From positions 1-5,319 of the forward strand of contig DBVO01000006.1 of the NCBI GenBank assembly GCA_002308215.1: a stretch of 5,319 nucleotides of DNA, in the 5' to 3' direction. The first letter of the stretch is position 1; every line of letters starts with the position of its first letter. The position numbers and the translations under genes are program-made. The DNA comes from Christensenella sp. UBA1262 (GTDB lineage Bacteria; Bacillota; Clostridia; Christensenellales; CAG-917). Below the pieces are notes generated by a model that made no database searches, was not told where the DNA came from, and was given only the letters and a program-made list of their open reading frames with translations. Of the stretch, positions 1 through 5,316 are shown in pieces.

Positions 1-235
1 GTTCGTAAGAATAAATACCAATTGAAGGTTGTCCCATACCAGACCCCATAACAGATACTTTCTTACCTTTATAGAAACCTGTATAACCTAGCATTCCTCT
101 AACAGAATTAATTTGCTTACAATCCTCTAAATAAGTCTCTGCAATAAACTTTGCTCTTAATGGATCACCTGGCATCAATACAGTGTCAGCGAAATCTCCT
201 TTTTTTGCTTCAATGTGTGGTGTAGGTATTGCCAT
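1..235 (-). CDS. deoD: Purine-nucleoside phosphorylase DeoD, N-terminal part (3' end beyond window)
   Basis: This is the beginning of a DeoD-type purine-nucleoside phosphorylase. The enzyme cleaves purine (deoxy)ribonucleosides with phosphate to the free base and (deoxy)ribose-1-phosphate in the cytoplasm. Seventy-eight codons are present; the family is usually about 235 residues, so about two thirds lies past the left edge. The visible part tracks E. coli DeoD closely: PTPHIEA at the start, GDFADTVLMPGDPLRAKFI at 13-31, VRGMLGYTG at 45-53 and the MGSGMG turn at 63-68. His7, Gly23, Arg27 and Arg46 line up, from memory, with E. coli His4, Gly20, Arg24 and Arg43 (numbered without Met), which bind substrate and phosphate. 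The ATG at 233-235 is chosen because it matches the family N-terminus and follows a purine-rich ribosome binding site. It is the last gene seen of the operon, 9 nt after deoC. The truncation is an edge effect, not decay; nothing looks broken. Confidence 0.95.
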   Translation of the reverse strand, partial: MAIPTPHIEAKKGDFADTVLMPGDPLRAKFIAETYLEDCKQINSVRGMLGYTGFYKGKKVSVMGSGMGQPSIGIYSYE

Positions 236-238
236 AAA

Positions 239-246
239 CTCCCCCT
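239..246 (-). promoter_or_regulatory. Ribosome binding site of deoD, overlapping the deoC stop
   Basis: On the minus strand the sequence AGGGGGAG begins inside the TAG stop codon of deoC and ends 3 nt before the deoD ATG. If the G-run rather than the terminal GGAG pairs with 16S rRNA, the spacing is about 5 nt. The overlap with the deoC stop suggests that terminating ribosomes re-initiate on deoD. The pairing register is inferred. Confidence 0.6.
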
Positions 247-904
247 ATTTACTTTCCATTTCTTTTACGATTTTTACTATTCTACTAGTACCAAGTCTAG
301 AAGCACCAAGTTTAATAAACTCTTCGGCATCACTAATCGAAGATATTCCACCTGCTGCTTTCATTTTAACATCTGGACCAATATGTTTTGCAAAAAGCTT
401 TATATCATCAAACGTTGCACCAGCTTTTGAAAAACCAGTAGATGTTTTGATGTAATCAGCTTTAGCTTCAGTTACTAATTCACACATTTTTATCTTTTCA
501 TCGTCAGTTAATAAACATGTCTCAATAATAACTTTTAATATCTTTTCTCCGCATAGAGACTTTAGTGTCATTATCTCATTTAAAACATATCCATAATTCT
601 TGGCCTTTAATTCGCCAATATTAATAACCATATCTATCTCATCAGCACCATTGTTTAGCGCATCTTGAGTTTCTAATGCTTTAATTGCTGTTGTATTATA
701 GCCATTTGGAAAACCAATAACTGTGCATATTGCAAGTTTATCTCCAACATATTCTTTTGCACGTTTAACAAAACTTGGTGGGATGCAAACAGATGCGGTA
801 TTATATTTTATACCATCATCACAAATTGCTTTTATCTCTTCCCAAGTAGCTGTTTGAGCAAGAAGTGTATGATCACATTTAGAAAGAATTTCTTTTATAT
901 CCAT
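245..904 (-). CDS. deoC: Deoxyribose-phosphate aldolase DeoC
   Basis: A class I aldolase of the cytoplasm that splits 2-deoxyribose-5-phosphate into acetaldehyde and glyceraldehyde-3-phosphate, the last step of deoxynucleoside catabolism. The 219-residue protein has the usual length of the short bacterial DeoC (about 215-225). It spans one TIM barrel: CDHTLL at 10-15, VCIPPSFV at 39-46, ICTVIGFPNG at 59-68, DEIDMVINIG at 88-97, and YIKTSTGF at 151-158 with the Schiff-base lysine at Lys153. KAAGGI at 182-187 carries the second conserved lysine (Lys182), and GTSR at 205-208 belongs to the phosphate-binding end. Asp91 matches the proton-relay aspartate (E. coli Asp102). The ATG is supported by a good Shine-Dalgarno sequence and the typical N-terminus. 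The gene lies 17 nt after psuG and 9 nt before deoD. Its substrate would come from the phosphorylases through a phosphopentomutase not seen here. No anomalies. Confidence 0.97.
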   Translation of the reverse strand: MDIKEILSKCDHTLLAQTATWEEIKAICDDGIKYNTASVCIPPSFVKRAKEYVGDKLAICTVIGFPNGYNTTAIKALETQDALNNGADEIDMVINIGELKAKNYGYVLNEIMTLKSLCGEKILKVIIETCLLTDDEKIKMCELVTEAKADYIKTSTGFSKAGATFDDIKLFAKHIGPDVKMKAAGGISSISDAEEFIKLGASRLGTSRIVKIVKEMESK

Positions 905-910
905 AGCTCT

Positions 911-916
911 CTCCTT
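911..916 (-). promoter_or_regulatory. Ribosome binding site of deoC
   Basis: The minus strand reads AAGGAG followed by a 6-nt spacer and ATG. It is the best Shine-Dalgarno match in the window and lies in the 17-nt psuG-deoC gap. It fixes the deoC start and implies that deoC is translated efficiently in its own right. Confidence 0.8.
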
Positions 917-921
917 TTTGA

Positions 922-1830
922 TTAAAGATTAGCAAGTTCAACAGCAATCTTTGATGCAAGTGCTGCATTATTAAGAACTAGTTTAATATTGCTTTCAAGG
1001 CTTTGACCGCCTGTAATTCTTTGTATTTTATCAAGTAAGAAAGGTGTAATTTCTTTCCCTTTAATACCCTTTTCATTTGCTTCTCCAATTGCCTTTTCAA
1101 TTACACTCTCAATATAATCTGCATCCATTGAATACTGTTCAGGTATAGGATTAACTATAAGAGTTCCACCGCCAAGATTCATATCATCTTTACATTTAAT
1201 TGCTTTAGCAATTTCAAGTGGCGTATCCATTCTATCATTTACTTTAAAACCACTCTTTCTTGTAAAGAAAGCTGGCAACTCATCTGTTCCGTACCCAATA
1301 ACTTCTACACCCTTCGTTTCTAAATATTCAAGAGTAAGTCCAAGATCAAGTATACTCTTTGCTCCAGCGCAGATTACATTTACATCAGTACGAGCAAGTT
1401 CTTCTAAGTCTGCTGAAATATCAAACGTTGTTTCCGCACCTCTATGAACGCCGCCAATGCCGCCTGTAGCAAATATCTTAACACCAGCCATAGCTGCGAA
1501 TATCATCGTCGCTGCAACTGTTGTTGCACCGTCTAGACCCTTTGAAACGACTACAGGAATATCTCTCCTAGATGTTTTAGTAACAGAAAGTCCTGCTTTG
1601 CCAAGATGCTCTATTTCGTCTCTAGAACAGCCAATCGTTGGTATGCCTTTAATTATTGCGATTGTCGCAGGCACTGCACCATTCTCTCTAACAGTTTTTT
1701 CAACTAAAAGAGCTGTTTCAACATTTTTTGGATATGGCATGCCATGAGAAATAATTGTCGACTCTAGAGCGACAACTGCATTGCCATTCTTTAATGCTTG
1801 TTTTACTTCTTCTGATACTTTAATTTTCAT
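922..1830 (-). CDS. psuG: Pseudouridine-5'-phosphate glycosidase PsuG
   Basis: The enzyme breaks the C-C glycosidic bond of pseudouridine 5'-phosphate, giving uracil and ribose-5-phosphate, so that the modified nucleoside released by RNA turnover can be used. At 302 residues it is close to E. coli PsuG (312), and it resembles it along its whole length: ALESTIISHGMPYP at 21-34, GAVPATIAII at 51-60, TKTSRRD at 84-90, ATGGIGGVHRGAE at 121-133, CAGAKSILDLGLT at 154-166, NPIPEQ at 227-232 and GKEITPFLL at 258-266. Aligning by eye with a constant offset of 8 from E. coli, the catalytic set is intact: Glu23 (Glu31), Lys85 (Lys93), Asp141 (metal ligand Asp149), Lys158 (Lys166, which forms the imine with the opened ribose) and Asn281 (Asn289). 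The ATG has a purine-rich ribosome binding site 5-6 nt upstream. It follows psuK by 27 nt, the usual kinase-glycosidase pairing. The first 35 codons hold two palindromes, described separately. Confidence 0.97.
   Translation of the reverse strand: MKIKVSEEVKQALKNGNAVVALESTIISHGMPYPKNVETALLVEKTVRENGAVPATIAIIKGIPTIGCSRDEIEHLGKAGLSVTKTSRRDIPVVVSKGLDGATTVAATMIFAAMAGVKIFATGGIGGVHRGAETTFDISADLEELARTDVNVICAGAKSILDLGLTLEYLETKGVEVIGYGTDELPAFFTRKSGFKVNDRMDTPLEIAKAIKCKDDMNLGGGTLIVNPIPEQYSMDADYIESVIEKAIGEANEKGIKGKEITPFLLDKIQRITGGQSLESNIKLVLNNAALASKIAVELANL
1734..1775. repeat. Two adjacent palindromes inside the 5' part of psuG
   Basis: A perfect 12-bp palindrome, ATGGCATGCCAT, lies at 1734-1745. A near-perfect one lies at 1755-1775: arms TTGTCG and CGACAA flank the self-complementary CTCTAGAG, with one unpaired A at 1761. 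As minus-strand RNA the second could fold into a 6-bp stem, a bulged U, 2 more pairs and a CUAG tetraloop. Both sit in codons for the conserved ALESTIISHGMPYP segment of PsuG, about 55-95 nt inside the gene. The symmetry is directly visible; any function is inference, and coding constraint plus chance may explain it. Confidence 0.5.
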
Positions 1831-1838
1831 ATATTTCC

Positions 1839-1852
1839 TTTGCGCTTTGCGC
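1839..1852. repeat. Tandem 7-bp repeat and small hairpin in the psuK-psuG gap, next to the psuG ribosome binding site
   Basis: The plus strand reads TTTGCGC twice in succession. On the mRNA (minus strand) this gives GCGC-AAA-GCGC, a 4-bp G/C stem with a 3-nt loop. With a bulged A, the upstream UUU can pair with the AAA that opens the psuG Shine-Dalgarno sequence AAAGGA. The site occupies half of the longest intergenic gap in the window (27 nt) and ends 8 nt before the psuG ATG. It is too short and lacks a U-tract for an intrinsic terminator. It may be a weak modulator of psuG translation or an mRNA-processing site, or simply a replication-slippage duplication. Confidence 0.5.
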
Positions 1853-1857
1853 TAAAA

Positions 1858-2772
1858 TTAATCGAGTTTAATATTGCTTATATCTTTGCTTACTGTGTCA
1901 GCGCTTGATATTGCTATTCTTGCTGCCTTAAGCCCCAATTTCGTTGCCTCTTCAAGTGACAGTCCATTTATATAGCCATATATCTCAGCCGCCATAAATG
2001 CATCTCCAGCGCCCGTAGTACTTACTATTTCAAAAGTGCCATTCTTTAAATATCCGCAATCTCTGCCGTTAGTAAAATAGGCACCGCCTTCACCGAGTGA
2101 AATAACTACATTTTTATTCCCAAGTGCTAAAACCTTGTCTGCTACTCTTTCAACATCACGTTTGCTAGTTATTCTATCCCCTGTAAGAGCTTCCACTTCT
2201 ACAACGTTAGGTTTAACAAAGTACAAATCATGGATGAATTTCTTACAAATCTCTGTCTTTTGCGCAGACACAGTGTCTAGAAAGATAGGGGCCGTTATAT
2301 TAGCAACGAGATAGCCAAGGATATCTCCAAGATTTGTATCAAGAACAACACACTTAGCATTGTTAATAATGTCAAACTTTTCAGCAAAGAATGGTCTATC
2401 TAGGCGATCTAGAATACGCATATCAGATAATGCATATTGCATTTCACCATTTTTGTCATTCAAACAGATATAGGTAGAAGTGTTTTCATCTTTTAACGTA
2501 AGGCTATATGAGACATCCACACCTAGTGCTATTAACTCATCTTTTAGCTTTTTGCCGTTCGCATCATCACCAAACGCAGAAATGAACTTGACATTAACAC
2601 CCAACCTTGCCAAGTTTTCTGTTATATTACGCCCTACTCCACCTGAACTATATCTTAATTCACCAGGTGCTGAGTCATGTAATGATAGGCCTGTATATGG
2701 TATGCCAAGCATATCCACATTAGCCCCACCAATTACAACAACGTATTCACTTTCATTTCTTTGGTTTACCAT
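1858..2772 (-). CDS. psuK: PfkB-family sugar kinase, probable pseudouridine kinase PsuK
   Basis: A ribokinase/PfkB-type cytoplasmic kinase that most likely phosphorylates pseudouridine to pseudouridine 5'-phosphate with ATP, supplying PsuG next door. From the ATG it has 304 residues (E. coli PsuK has 313). In order it shows the first strand YVVVIGGANVDM at 10-21, the PfkB N-terminal signature GGVGRN at 44-49, a substrate-lid region with ENTSTYICLND at 96-106 (PsuK has a very similar segment), and the C-terminal signature TTGAGDAF at 252-259 with the catalytic base Asp257 in the anion-hole loop. PfkB kinases are hard to separate by sequence alone; the adjacent psuG and the E. coli PsuK resemblance make ribokinase or another nucleoside kinase less likely. 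The start is uncertain. The ATG at 2770-2772 leaves an 8-nt gap after udk and has only a weak GAAAGA site. An in-frame TTG at 2782-2784 would add four residues and overlap the udk stop as TTGA. Confidence 0.88.
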   Translation of the reverse strand: MVNQRNESEYVVVIGGANVDMLGIPYTGLSLHDSAPGELRYSSGGVGRNITENLARLGVNVKFISAFGDDANGKKLKDELIALGVDVSYSLTLKDENTSTYICLNDKNGEMQYALSDMRILDRLDRPFFAEKFDIINNAKCVVLDTNLGDILGYLVANITAPIFLDTVSAQKTEICKKFIHDLYFVKPNVVEVEALTGDRITSKRDVERVADKVLALGNKNVVISLGEGGAYFTNGRDCGYLKNGTFEIVSTTGAGDAFMAAEIYGYINGLSLEEATKLGLKAARIAISSADTVSKDISNIKLD

Positions 2773-2780
2773 ATTATCTT

Positions 2781-3410
2781 TCAATTATCCATTTTCTTGC
2801 GAATTGCATCCAATATCATTCTAAAGGCTACTTCGTTTTTACCCCCTTCAGGAACAATAACATCAGCGACACGTTTAGATGGTTCAATAAACATCTCATG
2901 CATCGGTTTAACTGTAGTTAAATATTGTTTTACAACGCTTTCAAGACTTCTGCCACGTTCATTTACGTCACGAAGAATTCTACGCAATATGCGTACGTCT
3001 GCATCTGTTTCAACAAATATTTTGATATCTAATTCATTTACTATTTCAGGAATTGCAAAAAGCAAAATACCTTCAACAATGATTATGTGTTTGCTATCCA
3101 TTTCTACCCAATTATCACTTCTTAAATGCTTTGTGAAGTCATAAGTTGGATGGACTATGCTCTTGCCTTCTTTAAGAGCACGAAGCTGCTCAAGCATCAA
3201 ATCAACATCAAATGCATTTGGATGATCATAGTTGATCTTTGTACGCTCTTCATATGGCATATCTGGATTGTTTTTGTAATAACAATCCATGCTCAAAATC
3301 AATGCATCATCGCCTATTGCATTGCACAATCTACTAGCAAGTGTTGTTTTACCACTGCCAGTACCACCACAAAAACCAATGACAATTCTCTTATTGCTTT
3401 CGTTTCCCAT
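2781..3410 (-). CDS. udk: Uridine/cytidine kinase Udk
   Basis: A cytoplasmic P-loop kinase that phosphorylates uridine and cytidine to UMP and CMP in pyrimidine salvage. The 209 residues match the family (E. coli 213). Visible motifs: Walker A GGTGSGKT at 15-22, SMDCYY at 40-45 with the catalytic aspartate Asp42, NYDHPNAFD at 60-68, PTYDF at 88-92, VEGILLF at 112-118, the arginine-rich lid RRILRDVNERGRS at 143-155, and the C-terminal run VKPMHEMFIEPSKR at 167-180, followed by ADVIVPEGG. All are typical of Udk. In phosphoribulokinase, its relative, these C-terminal motifs differ. The ATG shares its A with the TAA stop of tdk (TAATG), so translation is probably coupled to tdk; an AAGGA lies 11 nt upstream, a slightly long spacing. 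The gene ends in TGA. No irregularities. Confidence 0.97.
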   Translation of the reverse strand: MGNESNKRIVIGFCGGTGSGKTTLASRLCNAIGDDALILSMDCYYKNNPDMPYEERTKINYDHPNAFDVDLMLEQLRALKEGKSIVHPTYDFTKHLRSDNWVEMDSKHIIIVEGILLFAIPEIVNELDIKIFVETDADVRILRRILRDVNERGRSLESVVKQYLTTVKPMHEMFIEPSKRVADVIVPEGGKNEVAFRMILDAIRKKMDN

Positions 3411-4006
3411 TATAGATAAAGTCCTTTTTGTTCTTGTTCACGCTTTTTATTTAGCCAACATCTTCTGCACATTGCTACATATCTATCATTGCCACCAAGG
3501 ACAACTTGTTCACCACGATATACAATGTTGCCAAAATCATCCATACGAGCGTTTACAGTGGCCTTAGCACCACAACGACATACAGACTTGATTTCGCTTA
3601 TAGATTCTGCAATTTCAAACAACCTACGGCTTCCTGGGAAAAGATGTGTGAGAAAGTCTGTAGCAAGCCCAAAACAAAGAACTGGAATGTTATAATCTAT
3701 AACAATTTGGCTAAGTTCATCTACTTGATCTGGAGTCAAAAATTGGCACTCATCAACAATAATGACGTTACAATTGAAAAACTTCTCTTTATAAAGAGAA
3801 TACAAATCCTGAAGTGGTGAAACCGTTATCGCTTCAGCAGATAAACCAATTCTAGATTTAATGATTGTTTCCCCATCTCTATTATCTACAGATGGTTTTA
3901 AAAGTAACACTTTCATGCCACGTTCTTCATAATTGAACTTGGTTATGAGTGCCTGTGCTGTCTTTGAGCAACCCATTGCTCCATATTTAAAATATAATTT
4001 TGCCAT
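3410..4006 (-). CDS. tdk: Thymidine kinase Tdk (type II, zinc-binding)
   Basis: A TK1-like enzyme that phosphorylates thymidine (and usually deoxyuridine) to the monophosphate; cytoplasmic, normally a homotetramer inhibited by dTTP. The 198 residues are normal for bacteria. The N-terminal ATPase domain has a P-loop at 9-16 (GAMGCSKT), KPSVDNRDG at 37-45, a Walker-B-like VIIVDECQFL at 81-90 with the catalytic Glu86, and CFGLATDF at 111-118. The C-terminal zinc/lasso domain has the cysteines Cys143, Cys145, Cys180 and Cys183 (CRC and CRRC), with RMDDFG at 154-159 between them. The P-loop departs from the usual GxMxSGK[ST]: the residue before Lys15 is Ser rather than Gly. I recall similar loops in clostridial Tdk proteins, so this is probably a lineage trait and not inactivation. 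The start is the ATG 14 nt after the phosphorylase stop, with a GGAAGAG purine stretch upstream. The gene overlaps udk by 1 nt. Confidence 0.95.
   Translation of the reverse strand: MAKLYFKYGAMGCSKTAQALITKFNYEERGMKVLLLKPSVDNRDGETIIKSRIGLSAEAITVSPLQDLYSLYKEKFFNCNVIIVDECQFLTPDQVDELSQIVIDYNIPVLCFGLATDFLTHLFPGSRRLFEIAESISEIKSVCRCGAKATVNARMDDFGNIVYRGEQVVLGGNDRYVAMCRRCWLNKKREQEQKGLYL
3783..3800. repeat. Perfect 18-bp palindrome inside tdk
   Basis: TTCTCTTTATAAAGAGAA is identical on both strands, with 9-bp arms and no spacer. It lies in tdk codons 69-75 (Ser-Leu-Tyr-Lys-Glu-Lys region). RNA from it could form a 7-bp stem with a UAUA loop. The segment between the nucleotide-binding motifs is not among the most conserved of Tdk, so codon constraint is looser here. 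Whether it does anything is unknown; a rough estimate makes a perfect 18-bp palindrome uncommon but not impossible by chance in 5 kb. Confidence 0.5.
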
Positions 4007-4020
4007 AATTCTCTTCCGTT

Positions 4021-5316
4021 TTATTCTATTCTATCTAGCACCAAAGGTCTAACTTGTGGGCTCTCTAGTTTAATTATTGTTGATTCTAAAAATTTTCTTT
4101 CTGCTACATCAAATCTTGCTTCATCAGATGTATATAGTGTGGCAATCACATCACCGGCGTTTACTTTGTCTCCAGTTTTCTTGGCAAGTATTATCCCTGC
4201 TGAAAAATCTATGCTTTCTTCCTTTGTATTTCTACCTGCACCCAAGAGCAAGCTTGCAATTCCGTATCCTTCTGTATCTACATGGTAAATGAAACCGCTC
4301 TCTTTAGATCTTACCACATGTGAATACTTTGCTTTTTCAAATTTGTTTGTATCATAAATTACACTATCGTCCCCGCCTTGAGCTCTAACCATTTTTGCAA
4401 ATGTCTCAAGCGCAGATCCATTTATCAGTGCTTTTTCGCACATATCTCTGCATTGGTCTAAACTGCCTTTGCCTGCAAGGAACAACATATTGGATGCAAG
4501 TATCAAACATATCTCTTGGAAATCTTCTGGCCCCTTGCCATTTAAAGTATTTACTGCTTCTATTACCTCGAGAGAATTACCTATAGCATTGCCAAGTGGT
4601 CTATCCATATCGGTTATTAACGCCAACATCTTTTTGCCAGCACGCTTACCTATATCAACCATGGTGCGTGCAAGTTTACGGCTATCATCTAATGTTTTTG
4701 TGAATGCACCACTACCAGTCTTAACATCAAGCACAATACAATCATCATCGGCTGCTAATTTTTTACCCATAATGCTTGACACAACGAGTGGCAAACTATC
4801 TATAGTCGCTGTAACATCACGCAGTGCATATAACTTTTTATCTGCTGGCGCTAAATCATGGCTTTGACCAACTATTGCAACGCCTACTTCATTAACGCAT
4901 TTAATAAACTCATCTGTTTCAAGAGATGTATTAAAATGTGGGATTGATTCAAGCTTATCAATGGTTCCGCCAGTATGCCCAAGCCCACGTCCACTCATCT
5001 TAGCTACTTTTGCCCCAAGTGTTGCGACTAATGGTGCTACAACAAGGCTCGTTTTATCACCAACACCGCCAGTTGAATGCTTATCTACTCTCACACCTTT
5101 AATAGAAGAAAAATCAAGACGAGTTCCAGAATCTCTTACTGCAAATGTTAAATCAGCTGTTTCTCTATCGCTCATTCCATTGAAGTATATTGCCATAAGT
5201 AACGCTGATGCCTGATAATCTGGAATAGCGCCAGAAACATAGTTCTCAACAAAGAACCTAATCTCTTCTGTTGACAACTCTTCACCATCACGTTTCTTTC
5301 GGATAATATCGAACAT
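4021..5316 (-). CDS. pdp: Pyrimidine-nucleoside phosphorylase / thymidine phosphorylase
   Basis: The enzyme cleaves thymidine, deoxyuridine and possibly uridine with phosphate to the base and (deoxy)ribose-1-phosphate. The 431-residue length is nearer to the Bacillus/Geobacillus Pdp type (about 433) than to E. coli DeoA (440). In order it shows the helical N-terminal domain (RKKRDGEELSTEEI at 6-19, IPDYQASALLMAIYF at 31-45), the phosphate loop KHSTGGVGDKTS at 79-90, the family signature SGRGLGHTGGTIDKLE at 108-123, the pyrimidine-binding residues Arg166, Ser181 and Lys185 (E. coli Arg171, Ser186, Lys190), LDVKTGSGAF at 196-205, and the C-terminal alpha/beta domain from about 335 (GAGRNTKEE at 359-367). 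His80 matches E. coli His85. The resemblance to the broad-specificity Pdp favours that name, but sequence alone does not separate Pdp from DeoA. The ATG at 5314-5316 fits the family start; only 3 nt remain before the window edge, so its ribosome binding site and the operon promoter are not visible. Confidence 0.94.
   Translation of the reverse strand: MFDIIRKKRDGEELSTEEIRFFVENYVSGAIPDYQASALLMAIYFNGMSDRETADLTFAVRDSGTRLDFSSIKGVRVDKHSTGGVGDKTSLVVAPLVATLGAKVAKMSGRGLGHTGGTIDKLESIPHFNTSLETDEFIKCVNEVGVAIVGQSHDLAPADKKLYALRDVTATIDSLPLVVSSIMGKKLAADDDCIVLDVKTGSGAFTKTLDDSRKLARTMVDIGKRAGKKMLALITDMDRPLGNAIGNSLEVIEAVNTLNGKGPEDFQEICLILASNMLFLAGKGSLDQCRDMCEKALINGSALETFAKMVRAQGGDDSVIYDTNKFEKAKYSHVVRSKESGFIYHVDTEGYGIASLLLGAGRNTKEESIDFSAGIILAKKTGDKVNAGDVIATLYTSDEARFDVAERKFLESTIIKLESPQVRPLVLDRIE

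Noticed and set aside
183..455. Plus-strand open frame of 90 codons across the deoC-deoD junction, with a hydrophobic N-terminus resembling a membrane segment.
   Set aside because: It is antisense to two conserved enzymes; the hydrophobicity follows from reading their codons on the opposite strand, and no ribosome binding site supports it.
1757..1769. GTCGACTCTAGAG matches a stretch of common cloning-vector polylinkers, suggesting vector contamination.
   Set aside because: The match is only 13 nt and lies in frame within the conserved ALESTIIS segment of psuG, with an intact gene on both sides. It is coincidence.
1831..1857. Possible intrinsic terminator between psuK and psuG.
   Set aside because: The core stem is only 4 bp and is followed by the psuG ribosome binding site, not by a run of T on the coding strand.
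2981..2995. Inverted repeat TACGCA-ATA-TGCGTA inside udk.
   Set aside because: It falls in the arginine-isoleucine-leucine rich lid codons of udk and is short enough to be a product of that repeated residue pattern.
2761..3144. Plus-strand open frame of 127 codons opposite udk.
   Set aside because: It lies antisense to a complete, highly conserved udk, has no recognisable motifs, and is matched by similar shadow frames opposite every other gene here.
4469..4867. Plus-strand open frame of 132 codons opposite the pyrimidine phosphorylase.
   Set aside because: It is wholly antisense to conserved coding sequence, and its Ser/Pro/Ala-rich composition is typical of a shadow frame.
4943..4962. Inverted repeat ATTGAT-N8-ATCAAT inside the phosphorylase gene, resembling an operator.
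   Set aside because: The arms are short (6 bp), AT-rich and deep inside coding sequence; such pairs are expected by chance in DNA of this composition.
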